A stretch of 64,000 nt of DNA, taken from positions 50,670-114,669 of the forward strand of contig NZ_JPQU01000021.1 of NCBI RefSeq assembly GCF_000737245.1. Direction: 5' to 3'. A program made the translations under genes and the position numbers. This DNA is from Pseudomonas syringae (GTDB lineage: Bacteria > Pseudomonadota > Gammaproteobacteria > Pseudomonadales > Pseudomonadaceae). How positions within the stretch are numbered: the stretch's first letter is position 1; each line of letters begins with the position of its first letter. Below the pieces are notes generated by a model. It did no database searches and had not been told where the DNA came from. It worked only from the letters and a program-made list of their open reading frames with translations. Positions 44,796 through 54,439 of the stretch are shown one piece after another.

Positions 44796-46022
44796 TCAAT
44801 GCAACGAAGCTTCCCGTGACTTGGCGACGTCCTTGGCTTTGACTTCACCATTGCTCTGGCCGAATCGGCGTAGAACGTAGGTGCTGACGGCGGCCAGTTC
44901 GGTGTCGCTGTAGTTGCGGGCGAAGTCGGGCATGCGTTGGTCGACGCGCATCGCACCTTGGGTATGCCCTTCCAGCAATGTCGCCATCAGGTTGGTACCG
45001 GTGGGGTCGTTGATGGTTTTGAGGCCGTTCAAGGTGGCAATCGGTGATTGATTACCGGTGCCGTCCAGGCGGTGGCAAGCCACGCATGAATCGGTAAACA
45101 CCTTGTGCCCCAAGCCTTTGTCGACCTGGTTGTTGATGGCAACCATTGGCCGCGGTACGCCCTGGCTGCGAGCCGGGGTGGATTTCAAATACACGGCAAT
45201 CGCGTTCAAATCCGCCGGCGTCAAGAAGCGCAAGCTGTGCTCGACTGCATCTGCCATCGGCCCACCAGCACCGCCGTAACCTGGCGCGTAGCCTTTGGAC
45301 AGGTAGCTAACCAAGGCTTCTTGCGGCCAGGCGCCGATCCCGTGTTTCGGGTCGGAGCTGATGTTGTAGGCCTGCCAGTTGCCAATCTCGCCACCGGCCA
45401 GGGATTTGCCGGAGCTCATGGCCTGGAAGATGTTACGTGGCGTGTGGCATTCGCCGCAGTGGCCAGGGCCTTGCACCAGATAGGCACCGCGATTCCATTC
45501 TTCTGACTGTTTGCTGTCCGGCACGAAGCGCCCGTTATCGGCGAACACCGCGTTCCAGAAAAACATGCCCCAGCGTTGGTTGAACGGGAAGCCAATGTCA
45601 TTTTCTTTGGGTTTCTGGCTGATCGGCTCAAGGCTGAACAGATAAGCCTTGATTGCCAGGATGTCTTCCCGAGGCATCAGGGTGTAGGACGTGTACGGGA
45701 AAGCCGGATAGTAATGCTTGCCGTCCTTGCCAACGCCTTTTTGCAGGGCGCTGACAAAGTCGTCGTCAGTCCAGTTGCCGATGCCGGTTTCTTTATCGGG
45801 GGTGATGTTCGGCGAGTACAGGGTGCCAAATGGCAGCTTGAACGAAAGACCGCCCGCAAACGGTTTACCACCCGGTGTGACGTGGCAGGCGACGCAGTCA
45901 GCTGCGCGGGTCAGGTATTCGCCTTTTGCGATCAAAGCAGGATCAGCAGCCTGGTCTGTGGCGTAAGTATTCAGTGCAAAGCTGGCGGCCAAGGCGGCGA
46001 GCGCATAATTCAACGTTTTCAT
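44796..46022 (-). CDS. Tri-haem cytochrome c, electron acceptor of the molybdenum hydroxylase
   Basis: The 408-residue protein has a signal peptide (MKTLNYALAALAASFALNTYA) and three CXXCH haem sites at residues 43-47 (CVACH), 189-193 (CGECH) and 313-317 (CVACH). MetXX ligands such as GGPMADAV and MRVDQRMPDF fit the axial Met positions. The layout equals the alcohol/aldehyde dehydrogenase cytochrome subunit of periplasmic dehydrogenases. AAGGAG precedes the ATG by 8 nt. It begins 11 nt after the stop of the molybdopterin subunit and ends the operon. It would pass electrons to ubiquinone or cytochrome oxidase from the periplasm. Confidence 0.92.
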   Translation of the reverse strand: MKTLNYALAALAASFALNTYATDQAADPALIAKGEYLTRAADCVACHVTPGGKPFAGGLSFKLPFGTLYSPNITPDKETGIGNWTDDDFVSALQKGVGKDGKHYYPAFPYTSYTLMPREDILAIKAYLFSLEPISQKPKENDIGFPFNQRWGMFFWNAVFADNGRFVPDSKQSEEWNRGAYLVQGPGHCGECHTPRNIFQAMSSGKSLAGGEIGNWQAYNISSDPKHGIGAWPQEALVSYLSKGYAPGYGGAGGPMADAVEHSLRFLTPADLNAIAVYLKSTPARSQGVPRPMVAINNQVDKGLGHKVFTDSCVACHRLDGTGNQSPIATLNGLKTINDPTGTNLMATLLEGHTQGAMRVDQRMPDFARNYSDTELAAVSTYVLRRFGQSNGEVKAKDVAKSREASLH

Positions 46023-46033
46023 AACGGCGCTCC

Positions 46034-48226
46034 TTAAACAGTGAAATAGCCGGAACGGCTCAGTGGCAGACGGCGCTCGCGTACTTTGGACGCGGCGAAC
46101 AAGGCATTGACCAGCGCAGCTGCGGCTGGCACGGCACCGGTTTCGCCGACACCGCCCGGGCTTTCCTGGCTTTTGATCACATGGACCTGCACCGGCGGCG
46201 CGTCGCTCATGCGGATCTGGCGATAGGCGTGGAAGTTGGTCTGCACCACCTGGCCTTTCTCGACGAGGATTTCGTTGAACAACGCCGCCGACAGGCCGAA
46301 CAGCGTGCCGCCTTCCATTTGCGATTCCACCGAGGTCGGGTTGTTGGCAAAGCCGCAGTCGACAACTGTGATCAGGCGCTTGATGCGCAGGCCTTTGTCA
46401 CCCTGCATTTCCAGCTCGACGATAGTCGCGACAAAGCTGCCAAACACGGCGCTGACCGCCACGCCACGTCCGCTGCCTGCCGGTAGCGGGGTTTTCCAGT
46501 CCGCCAGTTCGGCGGCTTTTTTCAGCACCGCCTGAGCGCGGGGCTGTGCCTGCATCAGGCTCAAGCGATATTCAACCGGGTCAGCCTTGGCATTGTGGGC
46601 CAGCTCATCGATGAAGCTTTCGACCGCGTAGGTGCTGCGCAACGGGCCGACGCCACGCCACCAGGAGACTGGAATCACGTCCGGGTCCTGGCGGATGTAG
46701 CGCACTTGCAGGCTGTCGAGCTTGTAGACCGGGTCGATGGCCACTTCAACGGCATCGCCATCCACACCGTTCTCCGGCAACTTGCCAATGTAGGCCGCCA
46801 TGACTGAAGCGCCCGCGATGCGGTGTTCCCAGCCGACCGGCTTGAGATCCTTGTCCAGCGCTGCGTTGAGGCGGTCGACGTAGTGCGGCCGATAGAGGTC
46901 GTGGGTCATGTCTTCTTCGCGGGACCAGATCAGTTTGATCGGGTAGCTCAGCTGGCGGGCGATGTCCACGGCCTGGAAAATGAAGTCCGACTCCAGCCTG
47001 CGACCGAAGCCGCCGCCGATGAGCTGGTTGTGGATAACTACTTTATCCACAGGCATGCCGCAGACTTTCGCGGCACCCATTTGGGCGAAACCGGGGGCCT
47101 GGCAGCCGACCCAGAGTTCACACATGTCCGGGCGAACGTGGGCGACGCAGGTCATGGGTTCCAGCGGCGAGTGGGACAGGAACGGCTGTTGGTAAACCGC
47201 TTCGAACTTGCTGGAAGCGTTTTTCAATGCTGCGCCGATGTCGCCAGTCTGTTTGGCGAACACGCCGTCTTTTGAACTGGCATCCAGCAGGGCCTTGTCC
47301 AGTTGCGCGGAATCAATGGAGGCGTGCGGGCCCAAGTCCCACTCGATTTCCAATGCCTTGAGCGCCTGCTGGCAGGACCAGAAATTGGTCGCGGTTACGG
47401 CAACGGCGTTCTCCAGACGGATCACGTCACGGACACCGGGAATCTTGCGCGCCGCGTCATCTTTCACGCTGCGCAGCTTGCCGCCATGCACCGGGCAGGT
47501 CAGGGAGGAGGCGATCAGCATGTCGGGGATTTTCACGTCGATGGTGAACACCGCCGAGCCGTTGACCTTGTGCGGCGTGTCCAGACGTTGCGCCGAGGTG
47601 CCCAGCAGTTTGAAATCTGCCATGGCCTTGAGCGGCACGTCTTTCGGAACAGGCAGCTGCGATGCGGCTTCAACCAGTTCGCCGTAAGCCAGCGTCTTGC
47701 CGTTCGGGCCGAGCACATGACCGTTTTCGGCGTGGCACAGGCTTGGCGCGACGTTCCAGCGGATCGCGGCGGCCTGAATCAGCAAGACCCGAGCGGTAGC
47801 GCCCGCCTTGCGCAGCGGCTCCCAGGTATAACGGGTCGAAGACGAACCGCCGGTGGCCTGAAATTGCAGGATGGTGTCGGTATAGAGCGCCGCATTGGGT
47901 GGGGATTCTTCGATAGCGACCTGACTCAGGGGCACTTCCAGCTCTTCGGCCACCATCATCGCAATACCGGTCTGTACGCCCTGACCCATTTCGATCTTCG
48001 GCGAGATCACGGTGACTTTGCCGTCAAAGGCGACGCGCACGAAAGCGCCAAAGCCTGGGGACGCTTTGTCACCCAGCCGCGCAGTGCTCACTGCCTCGGC
48101 GGCCATGCTGCGGGTGGCCAGGGGTGGTAGCCAGGTGCTGATGACCAGACCGCCCAGTGAAAATGCGCTGCCCTTAAGCAGGCCGCGTCGCGAAACCATC
48201 GCGGCAGATTTTTCTACTTCTGACAT
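46034..48226 (-). CDS. Molybdopterin-binding subunit of a xanthine-oxidase-family hydroxylase (isoquinoline 1-oxidoreductase beta type)
   Basis: The product has 730 residues. SRRGLLKGSAFSLGGLVIST is a Tat signal, so the enzyme is periplasmic. The GGVGETGAVPAAAALVNALF near the C terminus contains the catalytic Glu of the Mo site. LIGGGFGRRLESDFIFQAV and SWWRGVGPLRSTYAVESFID match the substrate-channel and molybdopterin motifs of the IorB group. Substrate could be an N-heterocycle or an aldehyde; it cannot be chosen from sequence. The gene is flanked by the [2Fe-2S] subunit upstream (11 nt) and the cytochrome downstream (11 nt), a three-subunit operon. Confidence 0.92.
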   Translation of the reverse strand: MSEVEKSAAMVSRRGLLKGSAFSLGGLVISTWLPPLATRSMAAEAVSTARLGDKASPGFGAFVRVAFDGKVTVISPKIEMGQGVQTGIAMMVAEELEVPLSQVAIEESPPNAALYTDTILQFQATGGSSSTRYTWEPLRKAGATARVLLIQAAAIRWNVAPSLCHAENGHVLGPNGKTLAYGELVEAASQLPVPKDVPLKAMADFKLLGTSAQRLDTPHKVNGSAVFTIDVKIPDMLIASSLTCPVHGGKLRSVKDDAARKIPGVRDVIRLENAVAVTATNFWSCQQALKALEIEWDLGPHASIDSAQLDKALLDASSKDGVFAKQTGDIGAALKNASSKFEAVYQQPFLSHSPLEPMTCVAHVRPDMCELWVGCQAPGFAQMGAAKVCGMPVDKVVIHNQLIGGGFGRRLESDFIFQAVDIARQLSYPIKLIWSREEDMTHDLYRPHYVDRLNAALDKDLKPVGWEHRIAGASVMAAYIGKLPENGVDGDAVEVAIDPVYKLDSLQVRYIRQDPDVIPVSWWRGVGPLRSTYAVESFIDELAHNAKADPVEYRLSLMQAQPRAQAVLKKAAELADWKTPLPAGSGRGVAVSAVFGSFVATIVELEMQGDKGLRIKRLITVVDCGFANNPTSVESQMEGGTLFGLSAALFNEILVEKGQVVQTNFHAYRQIRMSDAPPVQVHVIKSQESPGGVGETGAVPAAAALVNALFAASKVRERRLPLSRSGYFTV

Positions 48227-48237
48227 GGTGATTACCC

Positions 48238-48690
48238 TCAGGCCTTGCTGACGCTTTTAATGGCGGCGCGAATGCGCGTGTAGGTCGCGCAACGGCACAG
48301 ATTCCCGGACATGGCCTCAGTGATCTGTTCGTCATTGGCGTCAGGGTGGGCTTGCAGCAAAGCCACCGCCGACATGATCTGCCCCGGCTGGCAGTAACCG
48401 CACTGCACAACTTCATGGGCGAGCCAGGCTTGCTGGACTTGCTGGCCGACGGGAATTTCGCCGACCGCTTCAATGGTGGTGACCTTGCGGCCGGCCACTG
48501 CGCTGACGGGTAACACGCAGGAGCGCACGGCCTGGCCGTCCAGGTGCACGGTGCAAACGCCGCACTGGGCAATGCCGCAGCCATATTTGGTGCCGGTCAG
48601 GCCCAGCACATCGCGCAGGACCCAGAGCAGTGGCATGTCTTCTGCGACATCCAGCTCATGCTCCTGACCATTGATCAGTAGTGTTTGCAT
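48238..48690 (-). CDS. [2Fe-2S] subunit of the molybdenum hydroxylase (isoquinoline 1-oxidoreductase alpha type)
   Basis: The 150-residue protein has a plant-ferredoxin-type cluster with Cys38, 43, 46 and 58 ([16 protein letters not shown]) and a second cluster domain with Cys97, 100, 132 and 134 ([18 protein letters not shown]). This is the standard small subunit of xanthine-oxidase-family hydroxylases. It has no signal of its own and would be carried out with the Tat-tagged large subunit. It is the first gene of the operon; about 670 nt of REP-containing sequence lies upstream. Confidence 0.94.
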   Translation of the reverse strand: MQTLLINGQEHELDVAEDMPLLWVLRDVLGLTGTKYGCGIAQCGVCTVHLDGQAVRSCVLPVSAVAGRKVTTIEAVGEIPVGQQVQQAWLAHEVVQCGYCQPGQIMSAVALLQAHPDANDEQITEAMSGNLCRCATYTRIRAAIKSVSKA

Positions 48691-49357
48691 CTAAAGGCCT
48701 CAAGCATCAATCACGGTTGACCGCCGATACGTCGAGTTGGCGACGTTGGTCCACAGCGGTGTCGATTTTTTTTCGATAAAAAGCAGCAACGTACCCACAA
48801 CAATCCCGAGCGTTAGCTCGATTGGCAGAAGCAATAAGAAAAAGGTAACGGGTGGCGTGGCAAAGACGCTCTACGGCGCGTGTTTCACACAATGCCCTGA
48901 CGTTGATCGTCAGCAGTACGGTCGTGCGCGAATAGTACGCTTGTGCTGGTCCTGGACGAAATGCCTATAACTCCGGGGTTTATGCCTTATTGCGGGAATA
49001 GCGGTCTGCCTGACACACCGCCATCGCGGCCTCGCGCTGCTCGTGCGCTCCTACAGGTTTTGCGGTGTGCCTGACAAAACGGGGAATCTGTAGGGCTGAC
49101 CGAGGTTACGAAGGCTGCGAACTGGATGCACCGGATTCATCTGTGGGAGCGAATTCATTCGCGAAAGAGCCGGTACATCCGATACAGATTCATCGTCTGA
49201 ACCAACGCATTCGCGAATGAATTCGCTCCCACAATGACTTCGCGCTGGCCTCCAATACTTCAGAAATCTCTGAACTATCGATTTGAGCTTTCCTATTCTT
49301 TCCGCTTGTCACCGCCCCCTAAGATCAAGCCGCTTGCGTCTTCTCTGAGGTTGATCG
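48691..49357. other. Intergenic region with REP pair (49141-49234)
   Basis: No gene is supported in this 667-nt divergent region. At 49141-49234 GTGGGAGCGAATTCATTCGC faces GCGAATGAATTCGCTCCCAC as a near-perfect pair. A diverged unit is at about 49000-49060. The stretch 48691-48960 holds upstream sequence of the molybdenum hydroxylase operon; I saw no clear promoter or regulator site. Confidence 0.65.
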
Positions 49358-50209
49358 ATGAAGCTGGAAATTTTTCGCACCCTGTGGGGTTATACCGCCA
49401 GTAAAACCCAGGCGCTGGAAGAGTTGCTTGAAGCCGGGTTTGACGGCATGGAAGCGCGGCTGCCGCTGGGCGCTGCCGACCGGGCGGAGTTTGCGGCCTT
49501 CTTGCGGGCCAACCGGTTGGGTTACATCAGTACTGTGTTCACCGCCTACGACGTGCTGCCAGAACAGTCCGCCACGGTCGCCGAGCACCTCACCGATCTG
49601 GACAAGAAACTTGGCTGGGCCAGCGAGCTGTCGCCGCGCTTCGTCAACGTGCTGGCCGGCAATGACCGCTGGCAATTACCGCAGCAAGTGGACTTCTTCG
49701 GCCAAGCGTTGGAGCTGGGGCGCAAGCACGGTCAGTTGTGCACTTTCGAAACTCATCGCTCGCGCTCGCTGTTCAATCCGTGGGTCACGCTGGAACTGAT
49801 CAAGCAACTGCCGGACATGCTGTTCACCAGCGACATCAGCCACTGGATCGTCACTTGTGAGCGTTTGCTCAACGATCCGGAAGACGACCTCAGCGCCTTC
49901 ATCGAGCGCGTTCATCATATTCAGGCCCGGGTCGGTTACGACCAAGGCCCGCAAGTCCCCCATCCAGCGGCACCCGAATACGCAAAAGAATTGGCGTTCC
50001 ACCAGCAACACTGGGAAGCGATCTGGCGTTCCCAGCAGGCGCGTGGCTATCAAGTCACCACGCTGACACCCGAGTTCGGCGCCGATGGTTATCTGCATCA
50101 CCTGCCCTTCACCAATGTACCGGTGGCTGATTTGTGGTCATTGAACATCTGGATGGGCCAGACCGAACGCGAGCACTTCCAGCAATTCACCCACCCGACC
50201 AGCCGTTAA
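49358..50209 (+). CDS. TIM-barrel sugar-phosphate isomerase/epimerase-like protein (283 aa)
   Basis: The start follows TGAGG with 7-nt spacing. The protein has the xylose-isomerase-like TIM barrel: MKLEIFRTLWGYTASKTQAL at the N terminus, GFDGMEARLPLG as the first Glu-bearing strand, LCTFETHRSRSL, MLFTSDISHWIVTC, HHIQARVGYDQGPQVPHP with a conserved His/Arg/Asp set, and LTPEFGADGY. The acidic and His residues are placed as in metal-dependent members of the family. No true substrate can be named. It is the first of four genes on the plus strand; the next begins 18 nt downstream. Confidence 0.85.
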   Translation: MKLEIFRTLWGYTASKTQALEELLEAGFDGMEARLPLGAADRAEFAAFLRANRLGYISTVFTAYDVLPEQSATVAEHLTDLDKKLGWASELSPRFVNVLAGNDRWQLPQQVDFFGQALELGRKHGQLCTFETHRSRSLFNPWVTLELIKQLPDMLFTSDISHWIVTCERLLNDPEDDLSAFIERVHHIQARVGYDQGPQVPHPAAPEYAKELAFHQQHWEAIWRSQQARGYQVTTLTPEFGADGYLHHLPFTNVPVADLWSLNIWMGQTEREHFQQFTHPTSR

Positions 50210-50227
50210 AAAAAGGAGCCTGTTGCC

Positions 50228-51283
50228 ATGTCTGATCAAACGCAAGCCATCGCCAACTTCAGCAGCATTCCGGTGGTGGACATCGCCGGATTGTTCAGCG
50301 CCGACATCGCCCAGCGTCAGGCTGTGGCTGAAGAGTTGGGCGCAGCGGCGAGGGAAGTCGGTTTTCTGTACATCAAGAATCACGGCATCGATCAGCAGTT
50401 GATCGATGGCCTGCGTCAGGCCGCGAAGGATCTGTTCGCTCAGTCGCTGGACTACAAGATGCAGCACTACATTGGCACGTCCCGCAGCCACAAAGGCTTC
50501 GTGCCGGAAGGCGAAGAGGTCTATGCCAAAGGCAAGCCGGACCACAAGGAAGCTTTCGATATCGGCTTCGAAGTCGGTGACGAAGACCCGCTGGTGATCG
50601 CGAAAACGCCGCTGATCGGCGCCAATGAGTGGCCGGATCTACCCGGTTTCAAGCCCGCGGTGCAGGCCTACTACGCCGCCGTGTTCGCGCTGGGTCGGCG
50701 GCTGTTTGATGGCTTCGCGTTGGCGCTGGGTCTGGAGGAAGGTTACTTCGACGCCATGGTTACACGGCCGCCCTCCAAGCTGCGTTTGATCCACTACCCG
50801 TTTGATGGCGCCGCACAGGACGCGCCCGGTATTGGTGCGCACACCGATTACGAGTGCTTCACGATATTGCTTGCCGACAAACCAGGCCTCGAAGTGATGA
50901 ACGATCTGGGCCAATGGATTGATGCACCGCCTGTGGAAGACGCGTTTGTGGTCAACATCGGCGACATGCTGGAGGTGATGACCGCTGGTACGTTCGTTGC
51001 AACCGCTCACAGGGTCAGGACCGTCAGCGAAGAACGCTACTCGTTCCCGCTGTTTTATGCCTGCGATTTCCACACGCAAATCAAGCCGTTGCCGCAGTTC
51101 GCCAAGGAGGGCGGTCAGGATTACGAGGAGATCACCATTGGCGAACACATGTTTGGCCAGGCCTTGCAGACCTACCAGTATTTGCGCAAAAAAGTGGAGA
51201 ACGGCGAGTTGAAGCTGTACGAAAAAGCCCGTAAGCCTTCGAGCTTTGGCCACTTGAAAAACCAGGCTTCAGAACCGTCCTGA
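50228..51283 (+). CDS. Isopenicillin N synthase-family 2-oxoglutarate/Fe(II) oxygenase
   Basis: The protein of 351 residues has the double-stranded beta-helix core with Fe ligands His205 and Asp207 ([10 protein letters not shown]) and distal His261 (ATAHRV), plus Arg270 and Ser272 (RYSFPLFY), which bind the 2-oxoglutarate carboxylate. FLYIKNHGI at residues 46-54 is the usual N-terminal signature. AAAAGGAGCC precedes the start. Pseudomonas ABC-transport operons with an iron/ascorbate-type oxidoreductase are known (PA4191-4195 region of P. aeruginosa, from memory). Placed between a TIM-barrel enzyme and an amino-acid-type ABC transporter, it probably oxidises the imported compound; substrate unknown. 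Confidence 0.9.
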   Translation: MSDQTQAIANFSSIPVVDIAGLFSADIAQRQAVAEELGAAAREVGFLYIKNHGIDQQLIDGLRQAAKDLFAQSLDYKMQHYIGTSRSHKGFVPEGEEVYAKGKPDHKEAFDIGFEVGDEDPLVIAKTPLIGANEWPDLPGFKPAVQAYYAAVFALGRRLFDGFALALGLEEGYFDAMVTRPPSKLRLIHYPFDGAAQDAPGIGAHTDYECFTILLADKPGLEVMNDLGQWIDAPPVEDAFVVNIGDMLEVMTAGTFVATAHRVRTVSEERYSFPLFYACDFHTQIKPLPQFAKEGGQDYEEITIGEHMFGQALQTYQYLRKKVENGELKLYEKARKPSSFGHLKNQASEPS

Positions 51284-51346
51284 ACAGCCAACACTATTTC
51301 CCAAAACCGACCGTGCCGCACCTTTTCTACTTCGGAGTCTTCGACG

Positions 51347-52150
51347 ATGCGCAATAAAAAGAACATTGCTGTCCGCTTGACCGTGCTTGCCGCCGCCGTA
51401 TTCGGCGCGACTCTGGCTCACGCCGCAAGCACTGTTACACCGGGTGTGTTCAAAGTGGGGATGGAGATTACCTACCCGCCGTTCGAATCCTACGACGAGA
51501 AGAAAAATGTCGTCGGCTCAGATCCGGAACTGTCCCACTTGCTCGCCAAGCACATGAACCTGAAGGCGGACTTCGTCGACACCAAGTTCTCCAGCCTGAT
51601 CCTTAGCCTTAATGCCGGCCACTACGACGCGATCATTTCCGGCATGTACATCACGCCTGAACGTCAGACTCAGGCCCAGACCATTGCTTACGCCAAAACC
51701 GGCGCGGCGATCATGGTACTCAAGGACAGCAAGGTAAAACCCAAGGTGCCGGAAGACCTGTGCGGTCTGAAAGTCGGTCTGGAAAAGGGCACTACCTGGG
51801 TCGCTCAGTTCAACAAGCTGTCTACTGATTACTGCGTACCGAACAACAAGGGTGCGATTTCGGTCAGCGAATTCCCGTCTGCCCCTGAAGTAACCCAAGC
51901 ACTGCTGTCCGGCAACGTACAGGCCCAGGTCGAGATTGATGGCGCTGCGGGCATGATTGCCGAACGCACCAAAGGTCGTGTAGTGGTCAGCACCGAGCAC
52001 TCGATCTACCAGCAAACCCTGGGCATCTACGTGAAAAAGGGCAACGAAGAGCTGTATCAAGCACTGCTCAAGGCTTTCGACGAGACCAAGAAGTCTGGTG
52101 AGTACGACGCGCTGCTGAAGAAATACAACCTGGAAGCGCCGGGTAACTGA
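51347..52150 (+). CDS. Periplasmic substrate-binding protein, polar amino-acid ABC transporter
   Basis: The product has 267 residues. The signal peptide (MRNKKNIAVRLTVLAAAVFG, cleavage after AHA near residue 27) is followed by FKVGMEITYPPFESYDEK, the first strand of the SBP_bac_3 fold. Further hallmarks are GHYDAIISGMYITPERQ, LCGLKVGLEKGTTWVAQFN and KKGNEELYQALLKAFDE. GGAG precedes the start. It is followed by a REP hairpin pair at 52174-52265 and then the fused permease-ATPase gene. It binds a solute of amino-acid type in the periplasm. Confidence 0.93.
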   Translation: MRNKKNIAVRLTVLAAAVFGATLAHAASTVTPGVFKVGMEITYPPFESYDEKKNVVGSDPELSHLLAKHMNLKADFVDTKFSSLILSLNAGHYDAIISGMYITPERQTQAQTIAYAKTGAAIMVLKDSKVKPKVPEDLCGLKVGLEKGTTWVAQFNKLSTDYCVPNNKGAISVSEFPSAPEVTQALLSGNVQAQVEIDGAAGMIAERTKGRVVVSTEHSIYQQTLGIYVKKGNEELYQALLKAFDETKKSGEYDALLKKYNLEAPGN

Positions 52151-52173
52151 TTCACAGCATCAAACGCCTCCGA

Positions 52174-52265
52174 CCGTAGGAGCGCGCTTGCCCGCGATAG
52201 CGTCAGGTCAGTCGATAAATGAGTCGGCCGATAAATCCAATCGCGGGCAAGCGCGCTCCTACGGG
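52174..52265. repeat. Near-perfect REP pair inside the ABC transporter operon
   Basis: CCGTAGGAGCGCGCTTGCCC faces CGGGCAAGCGCGCTCCTACG, with about 45 nt between. In the transcript this would make a long stem just after the binding-protein gene, which may stabilise that part of the mRNA relative to the permease part. Confidence 0.9.
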
Positions 52266-52293
52266 TTGTCGCGTGTCTGAATTTGAGGTGTAC

Positions 52294-53805
52294 ATGCAAT
52301 TCGAATGGTCTTACTTTTTTTCTCTGTTCTCGATGGCGGACTTCTGGAAGTCTTGCATCACGGTGATTCAGCTCAGTGCGCTGGGTTGGTTCATCGGCAT
52401 GGTGCTGGGCTTTCTGCTGGCCTCGGCCAAGTTGTCGACTTCGCGCTGGTTGCGCGTGCCGGCGTCGATTTATATCTGGTTCTTCCGCAGCGTTCCGCTG
52501 CTGGTGCTGGTGGTGTTTGTCTACAACCTGCCGCAGATGCTGCCGTTCACCCGCGATGTGCTGTCCGACCCGTTCTATTCAGGCTTGTTCGCCCTGGTGG
52601 TGACGGAAGCGGCGTACATGGCCGAGATTCACCGGGGTGGCCTGATTTCCGTGGCCAGGGGTCAGAAGGAAGCCGGACGTGCGTTGGGCATTGGTGTGCT
52701 GGGCATGCAGCGGTTGATTGTGATCCCGCAAGCGTTCCGGATTTCCCTGCCGACGCTGATCAACGAATACATCACCGTGGTCAAGCTCACCTCGATCATT
52801 TCAGTGATTTCCCTGACCGAGTTGCTGACCGTGGGCCAACGCTTGTACGCGCAAAACTTCCTGGTCATGGAGACGCTTTCGGCCGTCGCGGTGTATTACG
52901 TGATGATCGTCACCGTATTCGGCTGGCTGTTCCACTGGCTCGAACAGCACCTGGAATTGAATAACCGCAAGCCGCAGACCCTTGACGACACCAGCGTCCT
53001 GCAACTGCGTGCCAGCCTGCCCAAGCCGGTGCTGAAGACCAGCGCACCTGCCGAAAATGGCGCGGCGCCAGCACTGCAGCTGCATACGATTCACAAAAGT
53101 TACGGCCACCACGAAGTGCTCAAGGGCATCAATCTGGATGTGCAAGTCGGGCAGGTGATTTCGATCATCGGACCTTCAGGCTCTGGCAAGACCTCGCTGA
53201 TCCGCACCGTTAACGGGCTGGAAAGCATCGACGACGGCGAGATCATTCTGTTTGGCGAAAGCTTCATCCACGCTGGCGACAAACCCAATAACCCGCAGAT
53301 TCGCCGTGGCGTGCAGCGTATCGGTATGGTGTTCCAGAACTTCAACCTGTTCCCGCACCGCACCATCCTCGATAACGTCACCCTCGCCCCGCGCTATCAC
53401 GACCGCGACCTGGTGATCAGCGAACAGTGCGCATATGCCTTGCTCGACAAGGTCGGCCTGCTAGCCCACGCGCACAAGTATCCGCATCAGCTGTCCGGTG
53501 GTCAGCAGCAACGGGTAGCGATAGCCCGCGCCCTGGCGATGGACCCGCAGATCATGCTGTTTGATGAACCCACTTCAGCGCTGGATCCGGAACTGGTGGG
53601 CGACGTGCTCAAGGTGATCAGTGATCTGGCCAAAGAAGGCATGACCATGCTGATCGTGACCCACGAAATGGACTTCGCGATGACCATCTCGGATCGGGTG
53701 ATTTTCATGGAGAACGGCGTGGTGCAAGCCGATGCCGGGCCGCAGACGATTCGTGCGGGCCAGGCTGGAGAGAGGGTGATGCAGTTTATGGGGTTGGATC
53801 GCTGA
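52294..53805 (+). CDS. Fused amino-acid ABC transporter permease and ATP-binding protein (503 aa)
   Basis: The ATG at 52294 (MQFEWSYFF) follows GAGGTG; earlier codons run into the REP. Residues about 1-235 are a HisMQ-type permease with five or so membrane segments and the EAA loop ([19 protein letters not shown]). After a linker, the ATPase starts at about 260 with Walker [24 protein letters not shown] and Walker [15 protein letters not shown]. Normally permease and ATPase are separate chains; here one gene encodes both. It should form a homodimeric importer with the binding protein of 51347. Confidence 0.92.
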   Translation: MQFEWSYFFSLFSMADFWKSCITVIQLSALGWFIGMVLGFLLASAKLSTSRWLRVPASIYIWFFRSVPLLVLVVFVYNLPQMLPFTRDVLSDPFYSGLFALVVTEAAYMAEIHRGGLISVARGQKEAGRALGIGVLGMQRLIVIPQAFRISLPTLINEYITVVKLTSIISVISLTELLTVGQRLYAQNFLVMETLSAVAVYYVMIVTVFGWLFHWLEQHLELNNRKPQTLDDTSVLQLRASLPKPVLKTSAPAENGAAPALQLHTIHKSYGHHEVLKGINLDVQVGQVISIIGPSGSGKTSLIRTVNGLESIDDGEIILFGESFIHAGDKPNNPQIRRGVQRIGMVFQNFNLFPHRTILDNVTLAPRYHDRDLVISEQCAYALLDKVGLLAHAHKYPHQLSGGQQQRVAIARALAMDPQIMLFDEPTSALDPELVGDVLKVISDLAKEGMTMLIVTHEMDFAMTISDRVIFMENGVVQADAGPQTIRAGQAGERVMQFMGLDR

Positions 53806-54439
53806 TTGGCATAGCGCGCTGTAGGAGCGAGGCTTGCCCGCGATTGAACGATAACGCGGTGTGTCCTGCAAGACCGCAGCGCCTGGATTCGCGGGCAAGC
53901 CTCGCTCCAACGGGTACTCGGTCTTCTGTAGGAGCGACCGGGGTGGCGCTCCACCTTGCCCGCGATGAACGATAACGCGGTGTGTCTGGCAGACCGCAGC
54001 GCCTGGATTCGCTGGCAAGCCTCGCTCCAACGAGGTACTCGGTCTTCTGTAGGAGCGCGGTTGCCCGCGATGAACGATGACGCGGTGTGTCTGTAATGCG
54101 ACGTGGGACCGGCTTTAGCCGGGAAAGCGGTATTTCTGAAGACCCATTATCAGTGACCGTGACGGCCTCTTCCCGGCTAAAGCCGGTCCCACGACATCGC
54201 CAATTTTGAGATCACACCAGTGAGCGGCGCTTGCACGCGACGAATGACGATGCGGTGTGTCTGGCAGACCGCAGCGCCTGTATCGCGGGCAAGCACCGCT
54301 CCCACAGAGATCGAGTCCCAACTGTAGGAGCGACCGGGGTGGCGCTCCACCTTGCCCGCGACGAATGACGATGCGGTGTCTGGCAGACCGCAGCGTCTGT
54401 ATCGCGGGCAAGCACCGCTCCCACAGAGATCTGGGTAGG
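53806..54439. repeat. REP-rich intergenic region with a variant containing an 18-nt insert
   Basis: This 634-nt region has no gene. It carries at least eight REP units (for example GTAGGAGCGAGGCTTGCCCG, CGGGCAAGCCTCGCTCCAAC, CGTGGGACCGGCTTTAGCCG facing CGGCTAAAGCCGGTCCCACG at 54102-54195). Two copies at 53928-53964 and 54323-54361 have the extra segment CCGGGGTGGCGCTCCACC between the usual halves. Repeated spacer words are AACGATAACGCGGTGTGTCT and GCAGACCGCAGCG. Confidence 0.88.
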
